DNA of 64,000 nucleotides from Falsiroseomonas ponticola (GTDB taxonomy: Bacteria > Pseudomonadota > Alphaproteobacteria > Acetobacterales > Acetobacteraceae). The notes under the pieces are model-generated. The model was given only the letters and a program-made list of their open reading frames with translations, ran no database searches and was not told the origin of the DNA. Numbering within the stretch: position 1 is the stretch's first letter; the number at the start of each line of letters is the position of its first letter. The translations under genes were made by a program, and so were the position numbers. This document shows, in pieces, positions 24,255 to 32,091 of the stretch. The stretch is from the NCBI RefSeq assembly GCF_016805305.1, contig NZ_JAERQN010000015.1:42545-106544 (forward strand), written 5' to 3'.

Positions 24255-25169
24255 CTACCGCTCCCAGGGCGGCACCGGCGCGAATTCGCGCGCCAGCAGC
24301 GCCACCAGCGCCCGCAGCCGCGCGGGCTGCGACCCGCCGGGGAAGACCAGCCAGATCCCCAGCGCTTCCGGCACCCCCAGGCTTTCCGGCAGCGCCACCA
24401 GCTCCCCCCGGCGCAGATGCTCCCCCACATCCCAGGTGGAATGCAGCCCGATGCCGAGCCCGGCCAGGCAGGCCTCCCGCAACGCCTCGTTGCTGTTGCT
24501 GACCATGCGGGCCGCCGGCCTCACCCGGTCCACCGCCCCGCCGCCCGGCGGCACCAGCGCCCAGCCCTCCACCCCCTGCAGCAGCAGCGCATCATGGCGC
24601 GGCAGCGCGGCGCGGCTGTCCGGCACGCCCCGCCGCGCCAGGTAGGATGGCGCGGCGCAGAGCACGCGCCGGTTCGGCGCCAGCCGCCGCGCGGTCAGCG
24701 ACTGGCCCTGCAGCGGCGCGATCCGCACCGCGGCATCCCGCCCCGTCGCCACCAGATCCAGCACCGAATCCGTCAGCACCAGGTCCAGCAACAGCGCCGG
24801 ATGCGCCGCCATCAGCCGCGCCAGCATGGGCGACAGCACCTTCCGCCCGAAGGTCGCCGGCGCCGTCAGCCGCAGCGTGCCCGCCACCGAAGCCCCTTCC
24901 CCGGCCAGCGCCGCCTCCGCCTCCGCCGCCGCGGCCAGCACGCGGTCGGCATGCGGCAGGAAGGCCTCGCCCTCCGCCGTCGGACGCAGCCGCCGCGTGG
25001 TCCGCGCGAACAGGCGCTGGCCGATCCGCCCCTCCAGCACCCCCAGCCGCCGGCTGGCCGCGGCCGGCGTCAGCCCCAGCGCCCGCGCGGCCTCGGACAG
25101 GCTGCCGGTCCCGGCCACGCGCTGCACCAGGCGGAGGTCATCGAGGTCGAAGGGCGCATTCGTGATCAT
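24255..25169 (-). CDS. LysR-family transcriptional regulator
   Basis: Regulator of 304 residues. The winged HTH (about residues 8-66) has LRLVQRVAGTGSLSEAARALGLTPAAASRRLGVLEGRIGQRLFARTTRRL. The C-terminal periplasmic-binding-like effector domain includes GTLRLTAPATFGRKVLSPMLARL and GLGIGLHSTWDV. It is divergent from an alcohol-dehydrogenase-like gene, and a perfect 9-bp inverted repeat lies between them, so it probably controls that gene. The effector is unknown. It is of the one-target, short-spacer type common in proteobacteria. Confidence 0.92.
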   Translation of the reverse strand: MITNAPFDLDDLRLVQRVAGTGSLSEAARALGLTPAAASRRLGVLEGRIGQRLFARTTRRLRPTAEGEAFLPHADRVLAAAAEAEAALAGEGASVAGTLRLTAPATFGRKVLSPMLARLMAAHPALLLDLVLTDSVLDLVATGRDAAVRIAPLQGQSLTARRLAPNRRVLCAAPSYLARRGVPDSRAALPRHDALLLQGVEGWALVPPGGGAVDRVRPAARMVSNSNEALREACLAGLGIGLHSTWDVGEHLRRGELVALPESLGVPEALGIWLVFPGGSQPARLRALVALLAREFAPVPPWER

Positions 25170-25209
25170 CGGTTGAAAGTGTTTGCCGCGGCGCCGCCAT
25201 TTTCAACCG
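25170..25209. promoter_or_regulatory. Candidate LysR binding site, 9-bp inverted repeat
   Basis: CGGTTGAAA (25170-25178) and TTTCAACCG (25201-25209) are exact reverse complements with centres about 31 bp, or three helical turns, apart. They occupy most of the gap between the divergent LysR gene and the oxidoreductase gene. Confidence 0.6.
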
Positions 25210-25256
25210 CCGTGCCGCACCGCATCTAGCGGCGAACCCCAACGCCGGAGCGCCCC

Positions 25257-26255
25257 ATGAAGGCCATCGCCCTCACCGCCCCCCACACCCTGTCCGACAT
25301 CACCCTGCCCGACCCGCCCGCGCCGACCGGCCGGGACCTGCTGGTCGAGATCCGCGCCGTCTCCGTGAACCCGGTGGACGCCAAGGTGCGCGGCCGCACG
25401 GCGCCGGAGGCCATGCCCCGCATCCTGGGCTACGACGCCGCCGGCATCGTCCGCGCCGTGGGGCCGGACGCCACGCTCTTCCGCCCCGGCGACGCCGTCT
25501 TCTACGCCGGCGACATCACCCGCCCCGGCACCAATGCCGAACTCCAGCTGGTGGATGAGCGCATCGTCGGCCCCAAGCCCGCCCGCCTCTCCTTCGCCGA
25601 GGCCGCGGCCATTCCCCTCACCGCCATCACGGCGTGGGAGGCGCTGTTCGACCGCCTCCGCCTGCCCCGCACCCGCACCCCGGCCGGGGAGGCGGTGCTC
25701 ATCATCGGCGGCGCCGGCGGCGTCGGCTCCATCGCGGTCCAGCTCGCCCGGCAGCTCACCGGCTTCACCGTCATCGCCACCGCCAGCCGGCCGGAGACCC
25801 AGGACTGGGCGCGGCAGATGGGCGCGCACCACGTCGTGGACCACGCGGGCGACCTGGCGGCGCAGGTGGAGGCGATCGGCCTGCCCGTCCGCGCCATCTT
25901 CGCCACCACCCAGACCGAGGCGCATTGGGACGCCATCTGCCGCCTCATCGCCCCCCAGGGCGCCGTCTGCCTGATCGATGATCCGAAGTCGCCGCCGGAC
26001 GTCCGGATGCTGAAGATGAAGTCTGCCTCGCTGCATTGGGAATTCATGTTCGCCCGGCCCATGCACAAGACGGCGGACATGGAGGAACAGCACCGGCTGC
26101 TGGCGGAAGTGAGCCGGATGCTGGAGGCCGGCGCGCTGCGGACGACCATCGCGGAGGCACCGAAGCCGCTGACGGCGGCGACGCTGTGGGAGGCGCACCA
26201 GGCAATCGAGACCGGGGCGACGCGGGGGAAGATCGTGCTGGAAATGCCGAAATAA
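25257..26255 (+). CDS. Zinc-type alcohol dehydrogenase-like oxidoreductase (quinone reductase family)
   Basis: A 332-residue medium-chain dehydrogenase/reductase. The GroES-like N-domain has VSVNPVDAKVRG and LGYDAAGIVRAVGPD. The Rossmann domain has VLIIGGAGGVGSIAVQLARQL, the NADPH-binding motif of quinone-reductase types. The zinc-binding Cys and His of true alcohol dehydrogenases are not evident, so an NADPH-dependent reduction of a quinone or enone is more likely. It is divergent from a LysR regulator that probably senses its substrate. ATG 25257 is close to the promoter and of normal family position. Confidence 0.88.
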   Translation: MKAIALTAPHTLSDITLPDPPAPTGRDLLVEIRAVSVNPVDAKVRGRTAPEAMPRILGYDAAGIVRAVGPDATLFRPGDAVFYAGDITRPGTNAELQLVDERIVGPKPARLSFAEAAAIPLTAITAWEALFDRLRLPRTRTPAGEAVLIIGGAGGVGSIAVQLARQLTGFTVIATASRPETQDWARQMGAHHVVDHAGDLAAQVEAIGLPVRAIFATTQTEAHWDAICRLIAPQGAVCLIDDPKSPPDVRMLKMKSASLHWEFMFARPMHKTADMEEQHRLLAEVSRMLEAGALRTTIAEAPKPLTAATLWEAHQAIETGATRGKIVLEMPK

Positions 26256-26281
26256 CAGGTCGCTACAGCCCGAAGCTTATA

Positions 26282-26341
26282 CGGGGAGGGCGCTGCCCTC
26301 CCCGGACCCCTCCCGCCAGGGTCGAAGGCGACCCTGGACCG
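26282..26341. repeat. Two-hairpin module with CCAGGGTC stem, copy 3
   Basis: CGGGGAGGGC (26282-26291) pairs with GCCCTCCCCG (26295-26304), then CCAGGGTCG (26316-26324) pairs with CGACCCTGG (26329-26337), ending in ACCGC. The stem bases change in pairs compared with copy 2 (TCC/GGA becoming TCG/CGA), which argues that the structure is kept. Confidence 0.75.
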
Positions 26342-26385
26342 CCGGGGATTGGACGCCACATTCCAGAACGTGTATTCCAATTGGC

Positions 26386-26958
26386 ATGGTCAGGACGGCG
26401 CGGTTCACCGAGGACGACTTCATCGAGGCGGCGATGAGCCTGGTCGCGGAAGGCGGGCCTGCCGCCGCGACCATGCAGGCCATCGCCCGGCGCACCGGCG
26501 CGCCCACCGGCTCCATCTACCACCGCTTCGACAGCCGCTCCGCCATCCTCGGCGCCGCCTGGAACAGCGCCTATGCGAACTTCACCGCCACCCTGGCGCC
26601 CCTGCTGCACCAGCGCCAGGCGCGGGAGGCCGCGCTGGCCATCCTCCCCTGGGCCGAGGCCAACCCCCGCCGCGCCGCCTTCCTGCTGCTGCACGACCCC
26701 GTCTCGCTCTTCGAGGATTCGCCCCCGCCCCCCGCCCAGCGCCAGGCGCTCGACCGACTCGAGAAAGCCTTCGACGCCGCCTTCCGCGCCTGCCTCGCCC
26801 CCGCCACCGATGACGAAACCCTCGCCCGCGCCCGCTTCCTCATCTTCGATGGCCCCATCGCCATCCTGCGCCCCGCCCTCTCCCGCGCCCTGCCGCCCCC
26901 GCCCCACGCGGCGCGCCTGATCGCGGACCTCCATGCCGGCATGCCGGTCGCCGCCTGA
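26386..26958 (+). CDS. TetR-family transcriptional regulator
   Basis: Regulator of 190 residues. The HTH has FTEDDFIEAAMSLVAEGGPAAATMQAIARRTGAPTGSIYHRFDSRSAIL, the TetR DNA-binding signature. The C-terminal ligand domain is Pro and Ala rich and not assigned to a subfamily. Just upstream of ATG 26386, ATTCCA is repeated at 26360-26365 and 26374-26379, and CCAATTGG follows, so a self-operator is plausible. It lies 7 bp upstream of map in the same direction. It may regulate only itself; no transporter is adjacent. Confidence 0.88.
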   Translation: MVRTARFTEDDFIEAAMSLVAEGGPAAATMQAIARRTGAPTGSIYHRFDSRSAILGAAWNSAYANFTATLAPLLHQRQAREAALAILPWAEANPRRAAFLLLHDPVSLFEDSPPPPAQRQALDRLEKAFDAAFRACLAPATDDETLARARFLIFDGPIAILRPALSRALPPPPHAARLIADLHAGMPVAA

Positions 26959-26965
26959 GGCCCCC

Positions 26966-27766
26966 ATGCCCGACATCACCGAAAGCCGCCGCATCACCCG
27001 CCACAGGCCCGAGGATTTCGAGGGCATGCGCGCGGCCGGCCGCCTGGTGGCGGAGGCGCTCGACATGATCACCGCCCATGTCCAGCCGGGCGTCACCACC
27101 GCGGCGCTGGACCGGCTCTGCCACGATTTCGTCCGGGACCACGGCGCCATCCCGGCCTCGCTGGGCTACCAGGGCTACCGGCACGCCACCTGCATCTCCC
27201 CCAACCACGTCGTCTGCCACGGCATCCCCGGCGATCGCCGCCTGGCGGAGGGCGACATCGTCAACATCGACCTGGCCGTGATCGTGGCGGGCTGGCATGG
27301 CGACAGCAGCCGCATGTACGGCGTCGGCCCGGTCGGCACCCTCGCCCAGCGGCTGATGGATGTGACGCATGAGGCGATGATGCGCGGCATCGCCGCCATC
27401 CGCCCCGGCGCGACCGTCGGCGATATCGGCCATGCCATGCAGCGCCATGTGGAGGCCGAGCGCTTCAGCGTGGTGCGGGAATTCTGCGGCCACGGCCTCG
27501 GCCGCACCTACCACGCCGCCCCCGATGTCCCGAATTACGGAAGGCCCGGCGAGGGCGCGGTGCTCCGCCCCGGCATGTTCCTGACGGTGGAGCCCATGGT
27601 GAATGCCGGCCGCCCCGCGGTGAAGGTGCTGGCCGATGGCTGGACCGCCGTGACGCGGGACCGCAGCCTCTCCGCCCAGTTCGAGCACAGCGTCGGCGTC
27701 ACGGAGACGGGCGTGGAGATTTTTACCAGTTCCCCCGCCGGCTACACCCGGCCGCCCTACGGCTAG
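26966..27766 (+). CDS. map: Type I methionine aminopeptidase
   Basis: A 266-residue cytoplasmic metallopeptidase that removes N-terminal methionine. The five metal ligands are recognisable: Asp in VNIDLAV, Asp in WHGDSSRM, His in EFCGHGLGR, Glu in LTVEPM and Glu in QFEHSVGV. The substrate His lies in HATCISPNH. The start ATG 26966 is 7 bp after the TetR stop. The segment HAAPDVPNYG replaces the usual HEEP, a mild deviation. Another map copy probably exists elsewhere in the genome, because this copy is not beside rpsB or secY. Its TAG stop shares CTAG with the convergent gene. Confidence 0.95.
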   Translation: MPDITESRRITRHRPEDFEGMRAAGRLVAEALDMITAHVQPGVTTAALDRLCHDFVRDHGAIPASLGYQGYRHATCISPNHVVCHGIPGDRRLAEGDIVNIDLAVIVAGWHGDSSRMYGVGPVGTLAQRLMDVTHEAMMRGIAAIRPGATVGDIGHAMQRHVEAERFSVVREFCGHGLGRTYHAAPDVPNYGRPGEGAVLRPGMFLTVEPMVNAGRPAVKVLADGWTAVTRDRSLSAQFEHSVGVTETGVEIFTSSPAGYTRPPYG

Positions 27767-28395
27767 TACAGGCTGGTTGAGAGCCGCACCGGTGCCTCGG
27801 CGTCATAGGCCTTGCCGTCCACGGCGCCGCCGGTCGCGGATTCCAGCAACTCGCCCGCGGTCGGCAGCGTCGCCGGGCGCTTCGCCTCCCCCCACAGCTT
27901 CGACCGCAGCAGGGCGCGGGCGCACTGAAAAAAGACTTCCTCGACGCTGATGCGCAGCACCGTCGCCGGTTCCTTGCCCTGATGGGCGAGGCGCGCCCGC
28001 AGCGCCGGGTCCGTGCTGATCACCGCCTTGCCGCCGACGCGCAGCGTCTCCCCGGACCCCGGCACCAGGAACAGCAGCGCCACATTGGGGTCGCTGACGA
28101 TGTCGCGCAGCGCGTCCAGGCGGTTGTTGCCCCGGCGGTCGGGCAGCACGAGTTCGGTCGGCGACAGCACCTCCACGAAGCCCGGCCCATCGCCCCGCGG
28201 CGTGCCATGCACGCGGCCATCGGCGTTGCGGGTGGAGAGGATGCAGAAGGGGCTGCCCGCGATGAAGGCGGCGCTCGGCGCATCCAGGTCGCGCCGCACC
28301 TTCACCACCGAATTGTGGTTCGGCGGGCCATAGAGCGCTTCCAGCGCCTCCAGGCTGGTCACGGCATGCGGGTCGGTCAGGGGCGCTTCGGGCAT
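27763..28395 (-). CDS. Pyridoxamine-5'-phosphate-oxidase-fold flavoprotein (MSMEG_1061 type)
   Basis: A 210-residue FMN-binding split-barrel protein. AAFIAGSPFCILSTRNADGRVHGTPRGDGPGFVEVLSPTELVLPDRRGNNRLDALRDIV is the conserved core, and LLFLVPGSGETLRVGGKAVI the second beta unit. This matches the PPOX-class proteins of the MSMEG_1061 group, which likely bind FMN or F420-type cofactors; the substrate is unknown. FQCARALLRSKLWG near residue 160 is the family C-terminal mark. The ATG is at 28395. The stop overlaps map's stop through the shared tetranucleotide CTAG. Confidence 0.85.
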   Translation of the reverse strand: MPEAPLTDPHAVTSLEALEALYGPPNHNSVVKVRRDLDAPSAAFIAGSPFCILSTRNADGRVHGTPRGDGPGFVEVLSPTELVLPDRRGNNRLDALRDIVSDPNVALLFLVPGSGETLRVGGKAVISTDPALRARLAHQGKEPATVLRISVEEVFFQCARALLRSKLWGEAKRPATLPTAGELLESATGGAVDGKAYDAEAPVRLSTSLY

Positions 28396-28422
28396 GGCGC
28401 CATCCTGCGCCGGCCGCGCCGC

Positions 28423-29151
28423 TCAGTCGAGATTGGCGACGTAGCGATGCTGCGCGGTGTCCAGCAGCGTGACGCGCCGCTCCACCGGCCGGTCCTGCAG
28501 GTCGAAGGCGATGCGCGCCACCTCCAGCAGCGGCGCGCCCTCGCCCAGCCCCAGCAGCCCGGCGTCATCCGGCGCGGCGGCGATCGCCGCCAGCCGCTCC
28601 TCCGCCCGCGCGATCGTCACGCCGTGGTCGCGCTGGTAGAGAACGTAGAGCTCATCCGTCATCTCCCGCCCGACCGGCAGGGCGAAGCCGGGGAAGCGCC
28701 CGGCCGGCAGCCAGATGCGCTCCAGGATGCAGGCCGCGCCGCCAATCAGCCGCGCGCGCTTCACGCGATGGACCAGCGTCCCGGCCTCCAGCCCGAGCGG
28801 CGCCGCCTCCTCCGCGCTCGCCGCCACCGTCGCGCAGTCCAGCACATGGCTGGTCGGCGCGCGTCGCTGCCCGTCCAGCGCGGTGATGCGGAAGAAGTGG
28901 AACAGCGCGCGTTCGGAGGTATGCGCCGCGACGAAGGTGCCCCTGCCCTGCCGCCGCTCGATCAGCCGCCGCCGCTCCAGCCCGCCCAGCGCCTTCCGCA
29001 CCGTCCCCGGGGAGACGCCGAGTTCGGCGGCCAGGTCGGGCTCCGGCGGGATCATGCTGCCCGGCGCCCAGACCCCGTCGGCGATCCGCCGCGTCAGGAT
29101 CGCTTCCGTCTGCGCATAGAGCGGCCTTGGGTCGGGGCGGAGCGCGTTCAT
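28423..29151 (-). CDS. GntR-family regulator with UTRA domain
   Basis: Regulator of 242 residues of the HutC branch. The winged HTH covers about 10-75, with PLYAQTEAILTRRIADGVWAPGSMIPPEPDLAAELGVSPGTVRKALGGLERRRLIERRQGRGTFV. The UTRA ligand domain follows from about residue 95. The ATG overlaps the stop of the ThDP enzyme gene as ATGA, so it is made from the same transcript. A perfect 8-bp-arm palindrome with TTGT...ACAA ends lies in the promoter shared by that enzyme and the sdh/frd operon and is its probable operator. The effector is likely a substrate of those enzymes. Confidence 0.92.
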   Translation of the reverse strand: MNALRPDPRPLYAQTEAILTRRIADGVWAPGSMIPPEPDLAAELGVSPGTVRKALGGLERRRLIERRQGRGTFVAAHTSERALFHFFRITALDGQRRAPTSHVLDCATVAASAEEAAPLGLEAGTLVHRVKRARLIGGAACILERIWLPAGRFPGFALPVGREMTDELYVLYQRDHGVTIARAEERLAAIAAAPDDAGLLGLGEGAPLLEVARIAFDLQDRPVERRVTLLDTAQHRYVANLD

Positions 29152-30764
29152 CGCTTCAGCGTCGGCGCCGGCTGCCCGTCCAGCACCACGTTCACGACCG
29201 CCGGCTTGCCGGAGGCGATGGCCCGGTCGATGGCCGGCCCGATCTCCGCCACCTCGGTCACCTGTTCCCCATGCCCGCCGAGTGCCACCGCCACCAGGTC
29301 GTAGCGCGTGCCCGGCGCCAGCTCGCAGCCATGGGCACGGTTGGCGCCGTAGTCGCGGAGCTGGATCTGGTGCTCCGCATTCCAGCGGCTGTCATTGCCG
29401 ACGACCGCGACGAAGGGCAGGCCGTGCCGCGCGGCGGTGTCGATCTCCGCCATGTGGAAGCCGAAAGAGCCATCGCCCATCAGCGCGATGACGGGGGCGT
29501 TGCGCGCCGCTCGGGCGCCGATGCCGCCCGCGGCGGAGCCGCCAATCGCAAACGGGATGCCCACGCCGATCGCGCCGGCCACGCCGTTCACCGCGCGCGT
29601 GCCGGCCTTCACCATGGCCATGCCCCACTGCCCGATCTCGCCCCCATCGCAGATGAAGGTCGCGCCGTGGCGGGCGACGGCGTCGTTCACGGCGGCGCAG
29701 AGCGTCGCGGAGCGGATCGCCCCCGGCGCCTGCGGCGTCGCCCATTCCGCCGGGCGCCAGCCGATCGCCTCCCGCACCGTCGCCGCCCATTCGGCATGGC
29801 CGGGCGAGACGGCCGCGGTCAGCGCGGTGATGGCGGAGGTCGGATCGGCCAGCGCCGCCAGCGTGATCCGCTCCCCCAGCAGCCCCTGCGCCCGGGCGAG
29901 CAGCGCGCCCTCCGGCTCCAGCAGGATGAAGCGGCACTCCGCCGGCATGGGCTTGCCGAAGCCGAGGGTGAAGTCCAGCGCCTTGCCGATCAGCACCACG
30001 AGGTCGGCCTGGCCCAGCACCTCCCGCAGCAGCCCCAGCGTCGGGTCCGCGAGCCCGCGCGGGGACTGCATGGGCAGCACCGGCAGGCCGGACGCCGCCT
30101 CCAGCCCCCGTTGCAGGGCGAAGCCGGCGGGGGTGCATAGCGCGGGCGGCGCCACCAGCACCGGCCGCTTCGCCTGCGCGATGGCCTGCGCCACCAGCCC
30201 CGCCGTGGTGGGCGAGAGGGGCATCGGGGTGGCGGCGGGGGTGGGCAGGGCCGGCTCCACGGCCTCCCCCTCCAGCACGTCGGTGGGCAGGGAGAGATGC
30301 ACGGGCCCCGGCCGGCCGGACAGCGCGATGGACATGGCCTTCGCCACATCCGCCGCCATCCCGCCCGGCGTCCGCGCCGCCCAGGCCGCCTTGGCCGCCG
30401 GCGCCGCCATCGCCACCTGGTCCAGCTCCTGGAAGGCACCGAGGCCGATCTGGTTCAGCGGCGCATGGCCCGACAGCAGCAGCACCGGCACCTCCCCCTG
30501 CCAGGCCGTGCAGAGCGCCGCGGCCGCATTCGCATGGCCCTGCCCACCCGTCACCAGCGCGACACCCACCTGGCCCGAGAGCCGGGCCCAGGCATCGGCC
30601 ATGTGCACCGCCGCCGCCTCGTGCCGCGTATGCACGATCTCGATCCCCGACCCCACCAGCGCGTCATAGACCGGCATGATGTGGTTGCCGGAGAGGGAGA
30701 AGATCCGCGTGACCCCGGCCGCAAGCAGCCCCTTCACCAGGATATCGGCGCCGCGCAATGACAT
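29148..30764 (-). CDS. Thiamine diphosphate-dependent enzyme, acetolactate synthase-like
   Basis: A 538-residue enzyme of the ThDP superfamily with three domains. The PYR domain includes VTRIFSLSGNHIMPVYDAL and the catalytic Glu in RHEAAAVHMADAWARL. The central FAD-like domain runs from about 190 to 330. The PP domain has MGDGSFGFHMAEIDTAARHGLPFVAVVGNDSRWN, the GDG-N cofactor motif. It is closer to acetolactate synthase and oxalyl-CoA or benzoylformate decarboxylase types than to transketolases, but the reaction is not determined. ATG 30764 starts the gene. It is divergent from the sdh/frd operon, and its own GntR regulator is downstream. Confidence 0.85.
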   Translation of the reverse strand: MSLRGADILVKGLLAAGVTRIFSLSGNHIMPVYDALVGSGIEIVHTRHEAAAVHMADAWARLSGQVGVALVTGGQGHANAAAALCTAWQGEVPVLLLSGHAPLNQIGLGAFQELDQVAMAAPAAKAAWAARTPGGMAADVAKAMSIALSGRPGPVHLSLPTDVLEGEAVEPALPTPAATPMPLSPTTAGLVAQAIAQAKRPVLVAPPALCTPAGFALQRGLEAASGLPVLPMQSPRGLADPTLGLLREVLGQADLVVLIGKALDFTLGFGKPMPAECRFILLEPEGALLARAQGLLGERITLAALADPTSAITALTAAVSPGHAEWAATVREAIGWRPAEWATPQAPGAIRSATLCAAVNDAVARHGATFICDGGEIGQWGMAMVKAGTRAVNGVAGAIGVGIPFAIGGSAAGGIGARAARNAPVIALMGDGSFGFHMAEIDTAARHGLPFVAVVGNDSRWNAEHQIQLRDYGANRAHGCELAPGTRYDLVAVALGGHGEQVTEVAEIGPAIDRAIASGKPAVVNVVLDGQPAPTLKR

Positions 30765-30785
30765 GGATGGAACGCTCCGGATCGG

Positions 30786-30808
30786 GGTCTTGTGTCTGAT
30801 ACAAGACC
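30786..30808. promoter_or_regulatory. Palindromic operator in the divergent ThDP enzyme / sdh-frd promoter
   Basis: GGTCTTGT (30786-30793) and ACAAGACC (30801-30808) are exact inverted repeats around GTCTGAT. The core TTGT-n7-ACAA resembles sites of HutC-branch GntR repressors. It lies 22 bp upstream of ATG 30764 on one side and 36 bp upstream of ATG 30844 on the other, so one bound regulator could control both transcripts. Confidence 0.7.
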
Positions 30809-30843
30809 ATGCAAGCCTCTGATGACGCAAGGGGAGGAGCGGC

Positions 30844-31587
30844 ATGGAGGAGGCAACCGCCATGCTTCGCGTCAAGGTCTGGCGCGGTAACGCGGCCGGC
30901 GGCCGGCTGGCCGACTACGCCGTGCCGGCGCGCGCCAACCAGACCGTGCTGGACGTGGTCACCCACATCCAGCGGGAGGTCGATCCCACCCTCGCCTATC
31001 GCTTCGCCTGCCGCGTCGGCATGTGCGGGTCCTGCGCCATGGTGGTGAATGGCCGCCCGCGCTGGACCTGCCGCACCCATGTGAGCCGCGTGGCGCAGGA
31101 TGGCGCGCTGGAATTGCGGCCGCTCTCCAACCTGCCCGTCATCCGCGACCTGGCGACGGACATGGCGCCCTTCTTCGACAAATGGGCCAAGGCCCGCGGC
31201 AGCTTCCAGCCGAAGGATTCGCCGGATGGCGCGGTGCCCGACGATTTCGCGGTGGTGCCCCCCGCCTCCAAGCCGCGCCAGCAGGCCGATGCCGGGATCG
31301 AATGCATCGGCTGCGCCGTCTGCTACAGCGGCTGCGACATCGTCGCCTGGAACCCGGACTATCTCGGCCCCGCCGCGCTGAACCGCGCCTGGACGCTGGT
31401 GAACGATGTGCGGGACGACGCAAGGCGGGACCGGCTGAAGGCGGTGGCCGGCGATGCCGGCTGCCATGCCTGCCATTCCACGCAATCCTGCACCGCGCAT
31501 TGCCCGAAGGGCATCGACCCCTCCGGCGCCATCGCGGGGCTGAAGCGCAGCCTGTTCTGGCCCAGCTTCAAGGGGGGCATGCGATGA
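30844..31587 (+). CDS. Succinate dehydrogenase/fumarate reductase iron-sulfur subunit
   Basis: A 247-residue electron-transfer subunit with three Fe-S clusters. The [2Fe-2S] domain has FACRVGMCGSCAM and the later Cys in WTCRTH. The C-terminal domain has CIGCAVCYSGC and CHACHSTQSCTAHCPKG for the [4Fe-4S] and [3Fe-4S] clusters. It passes electrons between the flavoprotein and quinone. The family is SdhB/FrdB, but of the divergent group associated with separate fumarase genes. ATG 30844 has GGGGAGGAG just upstream; ATG 30862 is also possible. The stop overlaps the next gene as ATGA. Confidence 0.92.
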   Translation: MEEATAMLRVKVWRGNAAGGRLADYAVPARANQTVLDVVTHIQREVDPTLAYRFACRVGMCGSCAMVVNGRPRWTCRTHVSRVAQDGALELRPLSNLPVIRDLATDMAPFFDKWAKARGSFQPKDSPDGAVPDDFAVVPPASKPRQQADAGIECIGCAVCYSGCDIVAWNPDYLGPAALNRAWTLVNDVRDDARRDRLKAVAGDAGCHACHSTQSCTAHCPKGIDPSGAIAGLKRSLFWPSFKGGMR

Positions 31588-31916
31588 ACGGGGTGCAGTT
31601 GTGGACCCTGCAGCGGGTCACGGCGATCGTCCTGGCGGTGGCGGTGGTGGTCCACCTCGTGACCATCCTGGTCGCGGTGCGCGGCGGGCTCTCCGCGGCC
31701 GAGATCATCGGCCGCACCCGCGGCAACTGGGCCTGGCTCGGCTTCTACGCCGTCTTCGCCCTGGCCGCCGGGCTGCATGGCGCCATCGGGCTGCGCGCCA
31801 TCGCCGCGGAATGGGCGGGCTGGCGCGGGCGGGGCTATGACCTGGCCTGGATCGGCATCGCCCTGGTCACCGCCGCCTTCGGCATCCGCGCCGCCTGGGG
31901 GCTGTTCAGCGCATGA
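31584..31916 (+). CDS. Cytochrome b-type membrane anchor subunit (SdhC/FrdC-like)
   Basis: A 110-residue membrane protein with three helices. TLQRVTAIVLAVAVVVHLVTILV is helix 1, with a possible haem-ligand His; LGFYAVFALAAGLHGAIGLR is helix 2, with a second His; and YDLAWIGIALVTAAFGIRAAWGLF is helix 3. It anchors the iron-sulfur and flavoprotein subunits in the inner membrane and forms part of the quinone site. It overlaps the upstream gene by ATGA. A 175-bp structured gap separates it from the second anchor gene, which is unusual inside such an operon. Confidence 0.85.
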   Translation: MNGVQLWTLQRVTAIVLAVAVVVHLVTILVAVRGGLSAAEIIGRTRGNWAWLGFYAVFALAAGLHGAIGLRAIAAEWAGWRGRGYDLAWIGIALVTAAFGIRAAWGLFSA

Positions 31917-31945
31917 TGCCCGTGAGCGTGTCTGGTGATCCGATG

Positions 31946-32060
31946 GCGGCCGGCGTTCTTTACGCCGGCCGAGGCCGCGAATGCGGCCCGCGGCAAGTGC
32001 GTCACGCCGGAGGCGTGCCTGCGGCACGACGAAGCCAAGCGAAGCGCCGGCGTTTGAGGG
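31946..32060. repeat. Structured intergenic element, single-unit copy (homologous to 61165-61439)
   Basis: The element begins CGGCCGGCGT (31947-31956), which pairs with ACGCCGGCCG (31962-31971). It continues AATGCGGCCCGC, then CACGCC-GGA-GGCGTG, CCTGCGGCACGACG and AAGCCAAGCG, and ends GCGTTTGAGGGC. Every block appears in the same order in the reverse complement of 61439-61165. Here the CACGCC-GGA-GGCGTG unit occurs once. The element lies between two membrane-subunit genes of one operon. Confidence 0.75.
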
Positions 32061-32082
32061 CCTTTTCGTGCCAACGAAAAGG
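32061..32082 (+). promoter_or_regulatory. Hairpin CCTTTTCGT-GCCA-ACGAAAAGG before the second anchor gene
   Basis: Perfect 9-bp stem with a tetraloop, directly after the repeat element and 9 bases before ATG 32092. It is AT-richer than the surroundings. It could protect or expose the ribosome site of the next gene, or end transcripts that do not continue. Confidence 0.5.
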
Positions 32083-32091
32083 CATGGCAGC

